A stretch of 36,764 bases of DNA. Origin: Candidatus Poseidoniales archaeon (GTDB taxonomy: Archaea; Thermoplasmatota; Poseidoniia; Poseidoniales; Poseidoniaceae). This document shows, piece after piece, positions 14,987 to 22,885 of the stretch (the stretch's first letter is position 1; each line of letters opens with the position of its first letter). Below the pieces are notes generated by a model. The model did no database searches and had not been told where the DNA came from. It saw nothing but the letters and a program-made list of their open reading frames with translations. The translations under genes and the position numbers were made by a program. Location of the stretch: the NCBI GenBank assembly GCA_003602575.1, contig QQRY01000057.1, forward strand, positions 1 to 36,764, in the 5' to 3' direction.

Positions 14987-17329
14987 TCATTCATCTGATT
15001 GTTCATCTTGACTAATTTTTTTGACAGGGAATAATTTGTCCATCCACTTTGGTGACCACCAGTTAGCCTTACCCATCAATCTCATAGTTGCAGGAACTAC
15101 CAGTGCTCTAACAATAGTTGCATCAAGTAAAATTGCAAGTGCTAAACCAAATCCTATTTGCTTGAGTATTACAACCGAAGACAAACCAAATGCACTGAAG
15201 ACTACTACCATAATTGCAGCTGCTCCAGTAATCAAGCGACCTGTTTTTTGAAGTCCATTTGCAACTGCGAGAGTATTATCTCCGGTACGTTCCCATTCCT
15301 CGTGTATTCTTGAAAGCATTAGAACTTCATAATCCATCGACAAACCAAATACAATACAAAATAGAATAATTGGATTTGTTGTTTCTATTGGTTGTGGTGT
15401 AAAGTTTAGTAATTCTGCCCCATTACCCCATTGGAATACAAATACCAACATACCAAATGATGCCGAAACAGATAATATATTCATTATAATTGCCTTGATT
15501 GGTATTATTACACTTCTAACTTGAATGAAAATTAGTATAATTGTGGCTATTAATATAAATGCAAGAGCAATAGGTAGATTCTCAACAATTGCGTCCAATA
15601 CATCTAGGCTGTAAGCAGCGAATCCTGCAACCATCAGTACACCATCATCTCCAGTGTTTAAGTCTGAGAGTAATTCGTCCCTGTCAGACCTTACATCTGA
15701 TACAAATTCTCTACTACTCTCTCCAGTTATAGTACCGGTCAAAGAAAAAAGAACAAAAGTAATATTATCAGAAATAAACTGATCTTTAAGATACTCTCTA
15801 TTGGCAATAGTATCGTTATCTAAAAATTCATCAGGGGTTTGCCAAAACTGGAGTACCTCTGATTCACTCATATCTACACTGGGTAAAGCAAATCCTGAAG
15901 CATTTATGACCCGTTCGTCGTCAAGATAATTCTTCATCCAATGGTACATTGTGATTAGATTATTTTCTTCAAGAGGATCTTCTCCATCAAAGTCAATAAC
16001 TATCATAGCACGGTTAACTGCTCCTTCAGGCCACTTTTCATCTATCAACTCAAAACCAATTCTAGTTTCGTCATCAGGAGGTAGTGCATCTCTTGAAGCA
16101 ATAGAAAAATCAGCCTGTAGGAACGGTAATCCTGCACCTAAAAGAATGACGAGTGTTGGGATAAGAACAGCCCATGGACGCTCCATTACGAAATTAGCAA
16201 TCTTTGCCCAAGCACCATCTTCTTTCTCGTTTTCTGTACTGAAAGAAAATGGGATTTTACCCTTGAATACTTTATTACCGATCAAAGCTAAGATTGCTGG
16301 CAAAACAATTACTGAAAATACCATTGCAATACTTACTGCCAATGTACCGCCAATTCCTAAACTTGGGAGCCCGGTGTTTTCAAAAAATAGCATCCCCATT
16401 AGACCTATAGCAACTGTAATTCCTGAGAAAAACACTGCTTTACCTGCGGTTGCGACTGTAATTGCTGTAGAAGTTCTTATGTCACGACCATTATTCAATT
16501 CTTCTCTAAATCTATTTACCATAAATAGAGAATAATCAACTGATACTCCTATACCAATAAGCGTGATTATATTCAATGCATACTGAGTCACATCTGTAAC
16601 ATTGGATAACCAAATCGTGACTCCCATTGCTGAAATTACAGTTAAGACTGCAACACCTATAGGTAATAATGCAGCAATAATTGTTCCAAAAACTATGCCT
16701 AAAATAATCAATGATAGAGGGCCTGAAATAAGTTCGGCTTTGATTAGGTCATCTTGAATTCTAGAATCAAAAATAACATCGATTGCTAAATCTCCTGTTC
16801 TCCAAAAGTTAAATTCGGAATCTACCTTGATATCTTCCCAGTTTTCATCATAAATTTGTTTCGCTTCTTTCCTATCAGTAGAAATCTTAACCTTATTTTT
16901 AGCCCAAAAACCATCTTCGTCTTGATAGACAAATTTGTTTCGCTTTTCTCCAGAAGTTTCCCAAGAATATTGAATTGTGACATCATCCATATCATGAAAT
17001 TCTGCTAAGGCTGAAATAACCGCTTGCTGCCATTCTGGAGAAGAGTCGTTTAGACTAGGGTGGTTAATCAACAGAATGAAGTCCTCTGACTGGTTACCTT
17101 CATTTTCAGAAGCAAAAGCACTCTTTCTTAAGTCACCTGCTTCCACTGACTCTAAATCTCCTTCACCCCATGATTCTGCCCAGTTAGGCCCCATTGAGAC
17201 TAGAGATCCTAACAGCATACAAGACAAAATACCGATTACCAAAACCTTCTTTTTGTGATCAAATATTGATTCACCTAATTTGAAAAATGACCTGTTTTCA
17301 AGCATTTTGGGGTCTGTAGACCAGTCCAT
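14987..17329 (-). CDS. MMPL/RND-superfamily exporter
   Basis: A 780-residue polytopic protein with the duplicated RND layout: helix 1 near the N-terminus (KKKVLVIGILSCMLLGSLVS), a large extracytoplasmic domain, five helices, then a second helix-domain-helix set. The two proton-relay motifs GVSVDYSLFMVNRFREE and GLSMDYEVLMLSRIHEEWE are typical of the MMPL family. Substrate is probably lipidic or hydrophobic, by family only. I choose the ATG at 17329 (MDWSTDPK). A 55-residue upstream extension to 17494 would overlap the divergent msrA and lacks family support. Confidence 0.85.
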   Translation of the reverse strand: MDWSTDPKMLENRSFFKLGESIFDHKKKVLVIGILSCMLLGSLVSMGPNWAESWGEGDLESVEAGDLRKSAFASENEGNQSEDFILLINHPSLNDSSPEWQQAVISALAEFHDMDDVTIQYSWETSGEKRNKFVYQDEDGFWAKNKVKISTDRKEAKQIYDENWEDIKVDSEFNFWRTGDLAIDVIFDSRIQDDLIKAELISGPLSLIILGIVFGTIIAALLPIGVAVLTVISAMGVTIWLSNVTDVTQYALNIITLIGIGVSVDYSLFMVNRFREELNNGRDIRTSTAITVATAGKAVFFSGITVAIGLMGMLFFENTGLPSLGIGGTLAVSIAMVFSVIVLPAILALIGNKVFKGKIPFSFSTENEKEDGAWAKIANFVMERPWAVLIPTLVILLGAGLPFLQADFSIASRDALPPDDETRIGFELIDEKWPEGAVNRAMIVIDFDGEDPLEENNLITMYHWMKNYLDDERVINASGFALPSVDMSESEVLQFWQTPDEFLDNDTIANREYLKDQFISDNITFVLFSLTGTITGESSREFVSDVRSDRDELLSDLNTGDDGVLMVAGFAAYSLDVLDAIVENLPIALAFILIATIILIFIQVRSVIIPIKAIIMNILSVSASFGMLVFVFQWGNGAELLNFTPQPIETTNPIILFCIVFGLSMDYEVLMLSRIHEEWERTGDNTLAVANGLQKTGRLITGAAAIMVVVFSAFGLSSVVILKQIGFGLALAILLDATIVRALVVPATMRLMGKANWWSPKWMDKLFPVKKISQDEQSDE

Positions 17330-17432
17330 GTGTGGCGGGATACAAATCGGTATTTGAAACAATGTTTTACTAGGTAAAATAAAGTAACTATACAAAACGA
17401 TATTTGATAAAATATAACTATGTGTCATAACC

Positions 17433-17951
17433 ATGTATAGAGCACTGTTAGGCGGTGGCTGCTTTTGGTGTACTGAAGGTGCATACAAAAACATGAGAGG
17501 AATTATTTCGGCATTGCCTGCCTATGCTGGAGGTCCTGATAAAAAACCAAATTATAATTCGGTTTGTTCTGGAAAAACTGGGCATGCAGAAATTGTCGAG
17601 CTAATTTATGACCCTGAGTTAATTTCCTTTGAGACAATTCTGGAAGTATTTTTCACCGTCCACGACCCTACACAATTGAACCGCCAAGGTAATGATGTTG
17701 GTACACAATATCGTAGTTGTATAATGCCAGTTGAAGAAGGGCAAGAGGAAGTTGCAAAAATGATGATTGCTAAAATGGAACAATACTTTGATGATGAAAT
17801 AGTTACCACTATAGAAGAACCAACAAATTTTACAATCGCTGAAAAATACCACCATGATTACTATGCTAGAAACCCGACACAGGGGTACTGCATGGCAGTT
17901 GTTGGTCCTAAATTATCAAAACTTCGTCAAAAGTTGTCTCACCTATACTAG
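17433..17951 (+). CDS. msrA: Peptide-methionine (S)-S-oxide reductase
   Basis: A 172-residue MsrA. The catalytic cysteine is C10 in GGGCFWC, followed by the family's YAGG (PAYAGGPDKKPNY), GHAE, FFxxHDPTQLNRQGNDVGTQYRS, and EKYHHDYY. It reduces oxidised methionine in proteins, consistent with an aerobic lifestyle. Divergent from the MMPL exporter across about 100 bases that must hold both promoters, and followed 36 bases later by the P5C dehydrogenase on the same strand. Confidence 0.96.
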   Translation: MYRALLGGGCFWCTEGAYKNMRGIISALPAYAGGPDKKPNYNSVCSGKTGHAEIVELIYDPELISFETILEVFFTVHDPTQLNRQGNDVGTQYRSCIMPVEEGQEEVAKMMIAKMEQYFDDEIVTTIEEPTNFTIAEKYHHDYYARNPTQGYCMAVVGPKLSKLRQKLSHLY

Positions 17952-17987
17952 CGAGATGTTGAAGAAGTTCCTTCTACAGCCCCGTAC

Positions 17988-19622
17988 ATGGTCAATAGTA
18001 TACCGCACCCTCCGACACCAGTTAACGAACCAATACTTGGTTACCTTCCAGGCAGTCCAGAAAGAATTTCTTTGAAAGAAGAATTAACCCGTCAATCAAA
18101 TGAAATTATAGAAATTCCTTGTATAATAAACGGTGTTGAAGTATATACTGATAACGTAGTTGAACAAGTAATGCCTCACAACCACAATCATGTAATCGCA
18201 AGAGTCCATCTGGCTGGTGAAAACGAAGTCAATGATGCCATTAAGGCGTCTTTGGATGCTCACGATGCATGGTCAAGTATGCCATGGGAAGCAAGAGCTG
18301 CTATATTTTTGAAGGCAAGTGAACTGCTTAGTGGCGAGTATAGATCTAAAATCAATGCTAGTACAATGATTAATCAATCAAAAACCTGCCATCAAGCAGA
18401 GATTGATTCAGCGTGTGAACTAATTGACTTTTGGAGATTCAATGTAGATTATGCTCGTCAAATATATGAGGATTTACAACCTCCTGTGTCACCATCAAGC
18501 ATGTGGAATTCTAGTGAAGTAAGGCCTTTAGAAGGATTTATTTTCTCAGTAACTCCATTTAACTTCAGTAGTATTGCTGCTAATTTACCATCTTCAGCAG
18601 CGATTATGGGTAATACTGGGGTTTGGAAACCAAGTAGAAATTCATACCTTTCAAATTACTATCTAATGCGCTTAATGATGGATGCTGGACTACCTGATGG
18701 AGTAATAAATTTCATTCCTGGAAAAGCTAGTATGGTTGGTGATATTTGCTTGTCGCACCCTATGTTAGCAGGTATTCACTTTACAGGTTCTACTGCAGTT
18801 TTTAGAAAGATGTGGAAAGATGTGGCTGATAATCTTCCAAGTATGCGCTCATATCCTAGAATAGTTGGGGAAACTGGAGGTAAAGACTTCATTGTAGCAC
18901 ATCCGAACTGTGATGAAAAAGCACTGATTGTAGCATTGATTAGAGGTGCATTCGAGTTCCAAGGTCAAAAGTGTAGTGCTGCAAGTAGAGCATATATTGC
19001 TAAATCTGTATGGGATAATATCAAAGAAGAATATTGCTCAGAAGTCGCAAAAATCACCATTGGAGACCCTAAGGATTTCTCAAACTTTATGTCTGCAGTA
19101 ATCGATAAGAAATCTTTTGACAATATCACTGGATATATTGACAGAGCGGCTAAAGATTCTGGTTGTCAAATAATTACCGGTGGAAGTTATGATGATTCTA
19201 AGGGCTATTTCATTCACCCTACAACAATAGTTTGCTCAGATGCAAATTATGAATCCATGAGTGAGGAGATATTTGGACCTGTTTTATCAATTCATGTTTA
19301 TCCTGACAAAGAATTCGAACAAATACTGGAAACTTGTGATAAAACTTCAGAGTATGCCCTTACAGGTTCAATTTTTGCAGCAAATAGAGAAGATATAGAA
19401 ACAGCAAAGAAAGCTTTGAAGTATTCATGTGGTAACTTCTACATCAATGATAAGCCAACTGGAGCTGTTGTAGGACAACAACCATTTGGAGGTGCCAGAG
19501 GCAGCGGAACAAATGACAAGGCAGGCTCACCTCTTAACTTGCTTAGATGGGTCAGTCCTCGTTCTATCAAGGAAACCTTTGCTCCACCTCATGATTGGAG
19601 TTATGGCTTCCTGAATGAATGA
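17988..19622 (+). CDS. 1-Pyrroline-5-carboxylate dehydrogenase (ALDH4-type)
   Basis: A 544-residue aldehyde dehydrogenase that oxidises glutamate-semialdehyde/P5C to glutamate with NAD+. Catalytic C329 (FEFQGQKCSAASR) and E295 (VGETGGKD) are present, as is the Rossmann block GIHFTGSTAVFRKMW. The N-terminal PVNEPILGYLPGSPER and the internal VTPFNFSSIAANLPSSAA segment match the eukaryotic/actinobacterial stand-alone P5CDH branch rather than the PutA fusion. No proline dehydrogenase is in the window. Starts at ATG 17988; no clear Shine-Dalgarno, and an alternative start a few codons away cannot be excluded. Confidence 0.9.
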   Translation: MVNSIPHPPTPVNEPILGYLPGSPERISLKEELTRQSNEIIEIPCIINGVEVYTDNVVEQVMPHNHNHVIARVHLAGENEVNDAIKASLDAHDAWSSMPWEARAAIFLKASELLSGEYRSKINASTMINQSKTCHQAEIDSACELIDFWRFNVDYARQIYEDLQPPVSPSSMWNSSEVRPLEGFIFSVTPFNFSSIAANLPSSAAIMGNTGVWKPSRNSYLSNYYLMRLMMDAGLPDGVINFIPGKASMVGDICLSHPMLAGIHFTGSTAVFRKMWKDVADNLPSMRSYPRIVGETGGKDFIVAHPNCDEKALIVALIRGAFEFQGQKCSAASRAYIAKSVWDNIKEEYCSEVAKITIGDPKDFSNFMSAVIDKKSFDNITGYIDRAAKDSGCQIITGGSYDDSKGYFIHPTTIVCSDANYESMSEEIFGPVLSIHVYPDKEFEQILETCDKTSEYALTGSIFAANREDIETAKKALKYSCGNFYINDKPTGAVVGQQPFGGARGSGTNDKAGSPLNLLRWVSPRSIKETFAPPHDWSYGFLNE

Positions 19623-19909
19623 AGAGGTATTTTTTTACTTTTGTCAACTCGACTTACTGATTCAACCAGTAATTTAGGTTTCATTCCATTCCCAATTATT
19701 GAGATAATCCACCAGCCAAGAGATAAAATCGGCGTGGATATTAACATTGTCAGACATAGGAAAACAATGATGTTTGAATTTGCGAGATTCCATGAATAAA
19801 TTATTGTAAAAACCATTACTATAATGAAATATATTCTAGATGCTTCACTAGGAGTTGACCAACCTCTGTGATCAAGCCTTGGAGCAAATAGAAATTCTAC
19901 TAGGCTCAT
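19601..19909 (-). CDS. Small membrane protein of unknown function (102 aa)
   Basis: A 102-residue frame with a polar N-terminus (MSLVEFLFAPRLDHRG), two hydrophobic helices at about 26-44 and 47-70, and a basic tail (RVDKSKKIPLHSFRK). Its 3' end overlaps the P5C dehydrogenase 3' end by 22 bases, convergent. I do not recognise a family. Codon use and the sensible membrane-protein composition argue for a real gene; lack of homology evidence keeps confidence moderate. Confidence 0.5.
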   Translation of the reverse strand: MSLVEFLFAPRLDHRGWSTPSEASRIYFIIVMVFTIIYSWNLANSNIIVFLCLTMLISTPILSLGWWIISIIGNGMKPKLLVESVSRVDKSKKIPLHSFRKP

Positions 19910-19991
19910 GGCTAGAGTTTCACATTATCAAATAAAAAGGCATGTTTATTTTTTCTTGCGATGATTTCATGACTTAAGACAAATAGGCGCA

Positions 19992-20064
19992 ACCCCGCTG
20001 TGATGACTGCTTTAGCCGAATGCTGTTTTTTCAGTGACGAGTGATGGGCGAACTGAGCGGGACC
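19992..20064 (+). ncRNA. Box C/D guide sRNA (putative rRNA 2'-O-methylation guide)
   Basis: Found between divergent genes in a GC-rich patch. Terminal stem CCCGC (19994-19998) pairs perfectly with GCGGG (20057-20061). Box C is GTGATGA (20000-20006), box D is CTGA (20053-20056), box C' is GTGACGA (20034-20040, one mismatch from consensus) and a weak D' is CCGA (20016-20019). The D guide between C' and D is exactly 12 nt: GTGATGGGCGAA (20041-20052). From memory of archaeal 23S rRNA it could pair for 11 positions (one G-U) with UUCGCCCAUUA just 3' of the A-loop. The D' guide is short and its target unclear. A possible TATA box lies at 19944-19953. Confidence 0.75.
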
Positions 20065-20124
20065 TATGAAAATTAAATCGATCAAATTACAAAGATTGAT
20101 TATCCTCATTCCTGACGTAGATTT

Positions 20125-20502
20125 ATGCAGAAGAGTGTCTTTGTAAAATTTGTTTCCGAGCCCAAGAATGATTCGCTAAAATCAATTGTAGGATTAGCAT
20201 GTGCTGCACAAGCGATAAATGATGGAAATAATGTTAGTATTTTCTTTGCTGCTGCTGGCACTCGTCTACTAGACCCTAACTACATTGAAGAACTTGGAAC
20301 AGATTTCCCAATGATTACACAAATAATGGAGACTATAGCATCAAAAGCAACACTGTACTGTTCTTTTGCCTCTGTAAAAGCAGTATTGGGTCATAGTGAG
20401 GGCGATGGAGCTCTTTTTGTATCTGATGATAAAATTGAGTGGAGTGGCCCCCCAGGAGTTATTGCTTTGGCTACATCATCCGATGTTCAGTTGACATATT
20501 GA
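20125..20502 (+). CDS. DsrE-like small protein
   Basis: A 125-residue alpha/beta protein resembling the DsrE/DsrF/YchN fold: KSVFVKFVSEPKND, then a helix LACAAQAINDGNNVSIFFAAAGTRLL, and a single conserved-position cysteine in YCSFASVKAVLG, ending in a hydrophobic strand (PGVIALATSSDVQLTY). DsrE-family proteins relay sulphur or have unknown roles; with no dsr genes nearby I assign no pathway. Starts at ATG 20125, downstream of the C/D RNA on the same strand. Confidence 0.6.
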   Translation: MQKSVFVKFVSEPKNDSLKSIVGLACAAQAINDGNNVSIFFAAAGTRLLDPNYIEELGTDFPMITQIMETIASKATLYCSFASVKAVLGHSEGDGALFVSDDKIEWSGPPGVIALATSSDVQLTY

Positions 20503-20556
20503 TAATTTAAATAACCAAAACCGTTGATTTGAAGACTTGTAACACATAGGATTGTC

Positions 20557-21996
20557 ATGCAGGGATTGGTTAAAACTCCTCTTTCTCCTGCGCCAAATAA
20601 TCTCTATTTATCTCAAACATCATCTCGATGGAAAACTGTCAGTTCTATGCTTGGATTGGTTATTATCGTTTTCTTTTTGGTACAAATTGCAGTCTTAGCG
20701 GTTTCTGGATTTATCGACTCTGACTTTGATGGGAAGTTAGGCCCTAGTAACCCGATTCAAGTAATGCTTGGAGTGATTTGTTCGACTCCTTTTCTATTAC
20801 TTTTCATAGTTTTAAGAAGGCCTAAATTAGCACATATTGTTAGATTAGAATACTCGGAAGTCGGCTCAAATGCACATTTAATTCCGCCTTCAACATTAAT
20901 TCAAACTCCTCATCAAACCTCAATTCAGCATCATCTAGTTCACAATACTGGTCCTTTGGAAGTGCCGCCTCTCAAGCATTTATGGATCATTTTCATCTTA
21001 GGAACTTTAATTTCGACACTATGTATGCTACCATTATTATTTAATTCTTCAATCTTATCCATACTACTATTTGTTTTGATTGCAATTCCTGCATGGTTAA
21101 TCGGTTTCTCCACGCCTGTATTTGCTTGGTGGGCGACCTCAAACGAATACTTTGGACTTAAGACAACTAAAAGACAAGGTGAATGGATGCTAATTGCTGG
21201 TATGCTATCTACATTTCCAGCACTAATCATTAATTCAATAATTTCTCCAATTATCATTAGTTTCCTTGGCATAAGTATGGATGGAATGGAAAGTCTCGGT
21301 TTTGGAATGATTCTATTCTTATCAGCACCAATTGGTGAGGAACTTAGTAAAGCAGCAGCGATACTATTTCTTTCAAGATTCATTGATTCACCAAAACGAG
21401 GTTTCCAAATAGGTTTCTCTGTAGGATTAGGATTTGCACTTCTTGAAAATATGTCATACATCTTAAGTTCAATAGCAGTAGGTGAAGGAGCTGCAATAAC
21501 TTTCATTCTGACCGCAGTTCTACGCGCCATTGGATCGATTCCAGGTCATGCTACCTGGACTGCTATCACAGGATTTGCTATCGGCCATTATATCACCGAG
21601 AAAAAGAGAAATCATGATATAATTCATAATGTTCAAGATACAAGTAAAAAGAATAATGAAAGTCAATGGGTTTTATTCGATAAAAAAACAGGACAGCCCA
21701 TTTCAAGTTCCAGTACTAACACAAATGTGATTTTACCTAAGTGGTTAAGCGCTGGAGAAGAAAAAGCAATTACGATGACTAAGTCTCCATTGAATGCTCT
21801 ATTTATTGCAATGCTATGCCATGGAATTTGGAATGGAACTATGTGGGTAAGTAGTAAATTACTAGTCAATACATCTCTATTATTCTCGTTTATAGTCGAG
21901 ATGATGTTAGTGATTATTCTGATTACTATTTTATGGACTATTCTTAGAAGACTCATTCCATATGCCATTAATGAACGAAATCACTCGATTACGTGA
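20557..21996 (+). CDS. PrsW-family intramembrane metalloprotease
   Basis: A 479-residue protein with about nine hydrophobic helices. Putative catalytic residues of the PrsW/CAAX-protease clan are seen inside helices: E261-E262 with K265 (APIGEELSKAA), E297-N298 (FALLENMSY), H331 (IPGHATWTAITG) and a late histidine in AMLCHGIWN. Soluble insert at about 345-395. Bacterial PrsW cleaves anti-sigma factors; archaeal substrates are unknown. AT-rich TATA-like sequence at 20505-20514 lies some 45 bases upstream. Probably its own transcription unit after the DsrE-like gene. Confidence 0.8.
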   Translation: MQGLVKTPLSPAPNNLYLSQTSSRWKTVSSMLGLVIIVFFLVQIAVLAVSGFIDSDFDGKLGPSNPIQVMLGVICSTPFLLLFIVLRRPKLAHIVRLEYSEVGSNAHLIPPSTLIQTPHQTSIQHHLVHNTGPLEVPPLKHLWIIFILGTLISTLCMLPLLFNSSILSILLFVLIAIPAWLIGFSTPVFAWWATSNEYFGLKTTKRQGEWMLIAGMLSTFPALIINSIISPIIISFLGISMDGMESLGFGMILFLSAPIGEELSKAAAILFLSRFIDSPKRGFQIGFSVGLGFALLENMSYILSSIAVGEGAAITFILTAVLRAIGSIPGHATWTAITGFAIGHYITEKKRNHDIIHNVQDTSKKNNESQWVLFDKKTGQPISSSSTNTNVILPKWLSAGEEKAITMTKSPLNALFIAMLCHGIWNGTMWVSSKLLVNTSLLFSFIVEMMLVIILITILWTILRRLIPYAINERNHSIT

Positions 21997-22071
21997 AAAA
22001 CGACTAATTTCCTATATATTGGGGGTATGTCATTTTAAGACGATTAATTCCGACTATGTATTGGGAATCCT

Positions 22072-22833
22072 ATGGACGTCTTGACAGGTGGGCTAAATCA
22101 GGGCAATCTAATTGTCACAGTAGTCATTATCTTAGGATTAATTATAGGTTCTTCAAAGGCAAAGATGTTAGATTCCGCTGGTGTTGCTGCTGCTGCATTC
22201 ATCGGTTTAGTTGTTGGAGGGATGGGTCATTGGACATGGTTACTCATTTTACTAGCATTTCTTCTAGCATCTCATAAAGCGACTAAATGGCGCTTTGAGG
22301 AAAAAAAGAGTAGGAATATGAGTGAATCTGATGACGGGCATAGAGGTTGGGTAAATGTTCTAGCCAATGGAGGTTTACCTGCTGCTGTTGCTGCCATGGC
22401 ATTCTTACTAGAAGAGTGGGAATTTGGAATTTGGATGTTTAGCGCTGCTGTCGCTGTTGCTGCAGCTGATACTTTTGCTAGCGAAATTGGATGTCTTGAC
22501 GATAATGTTAGAATGATTACAACTATGAAACCATGTGAAGCAGGATTGAATGGAGGCTTTTCAGCAACTGGACAAAAAGCAGCTCTCCTTGGCTCTGTAT
22601 TGATTGGCTCGCTGGCCTTTTTCGCTTGGTATGTTACAAATCTTGATTCCGAAATCATGGATGGAGTATATCTTTCACTACTCACTTGTATTATTGGATG
22701 GATTGGATGTCAGGTAGATAGCCTACTTGGAGCGGTTTTTGAAAACCGTGGTTACTTGACAAAAGGCGGAGTTAATACATTAGCAATTACATCTGGAATG
22801 ATGATTATGTGGGCATGGCTTAGATTCGTTTAA
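22072..22833 (+). CDS. DUF92 membrane protein (VTE6-like phytyl/polyprenyl-phosphate kinase candidate)
   Basis: A 253-residue integral membrane protein with six or seven helices. DUF92 hallmarks are present: KMLDSAGVAAAAFIGL at the N-terminus, ANGGLPA, the acidic AAADTFASEIGCLDDNVRMIT, and GLNGGFSATGQKAALLGS. In plants and cyanobacteria the DUF92 protein VTE6 phosphorylates phytyl phosphate to phytyl diphosphate; the archaeal substrate is not known. A TATA-like CCTATATATTGG at about 22010-22021 suits a start just ahead of the gene. A phytol-kinase-like protein lies about 6 kb away (28630-29307). Confidence 0.8.
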   Translation: MDVLTGGLNQGNLIVTVVIILGLIIGSSKAKMLDSAGVAAAAFIGLVVGGMGHWTWLLILLAFLLASHKATKWRFEEKKSRNMSESDDGHRGWVNVLANGGLPAAVAAMAFLLEEWEFGIWMFSAAVAVAAADTFASEIGCLDDNVRMITTMKPCEAGLNGGFSATGQKAALLGSVLIGSLAFFAWYVTNLDSEIMDGVYLSLLTCIIGWIGCQVDSLLGAVFENRGYLTKGGVNTLAITSGMMIMWAWLRFV

Positions 22834-22885
22834 TTATCCCACAAATCGTCGGCGAGTTCTTCAACCAAAACCTACTGGTTAACCC

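Noticed and set aside
17330-17494. 55-residue N-terminal extension of the MMPL exporter
   Set aside because: It overlaps the divergent msrA start, leaves no promoter space and has no family counterpart.
19912-20109. 65-codon minus-strand frame
   Set aside because: It runs antisense across the box C/D RNA, has no convincing ribosome-binding sequence and its composition is not protein-like.
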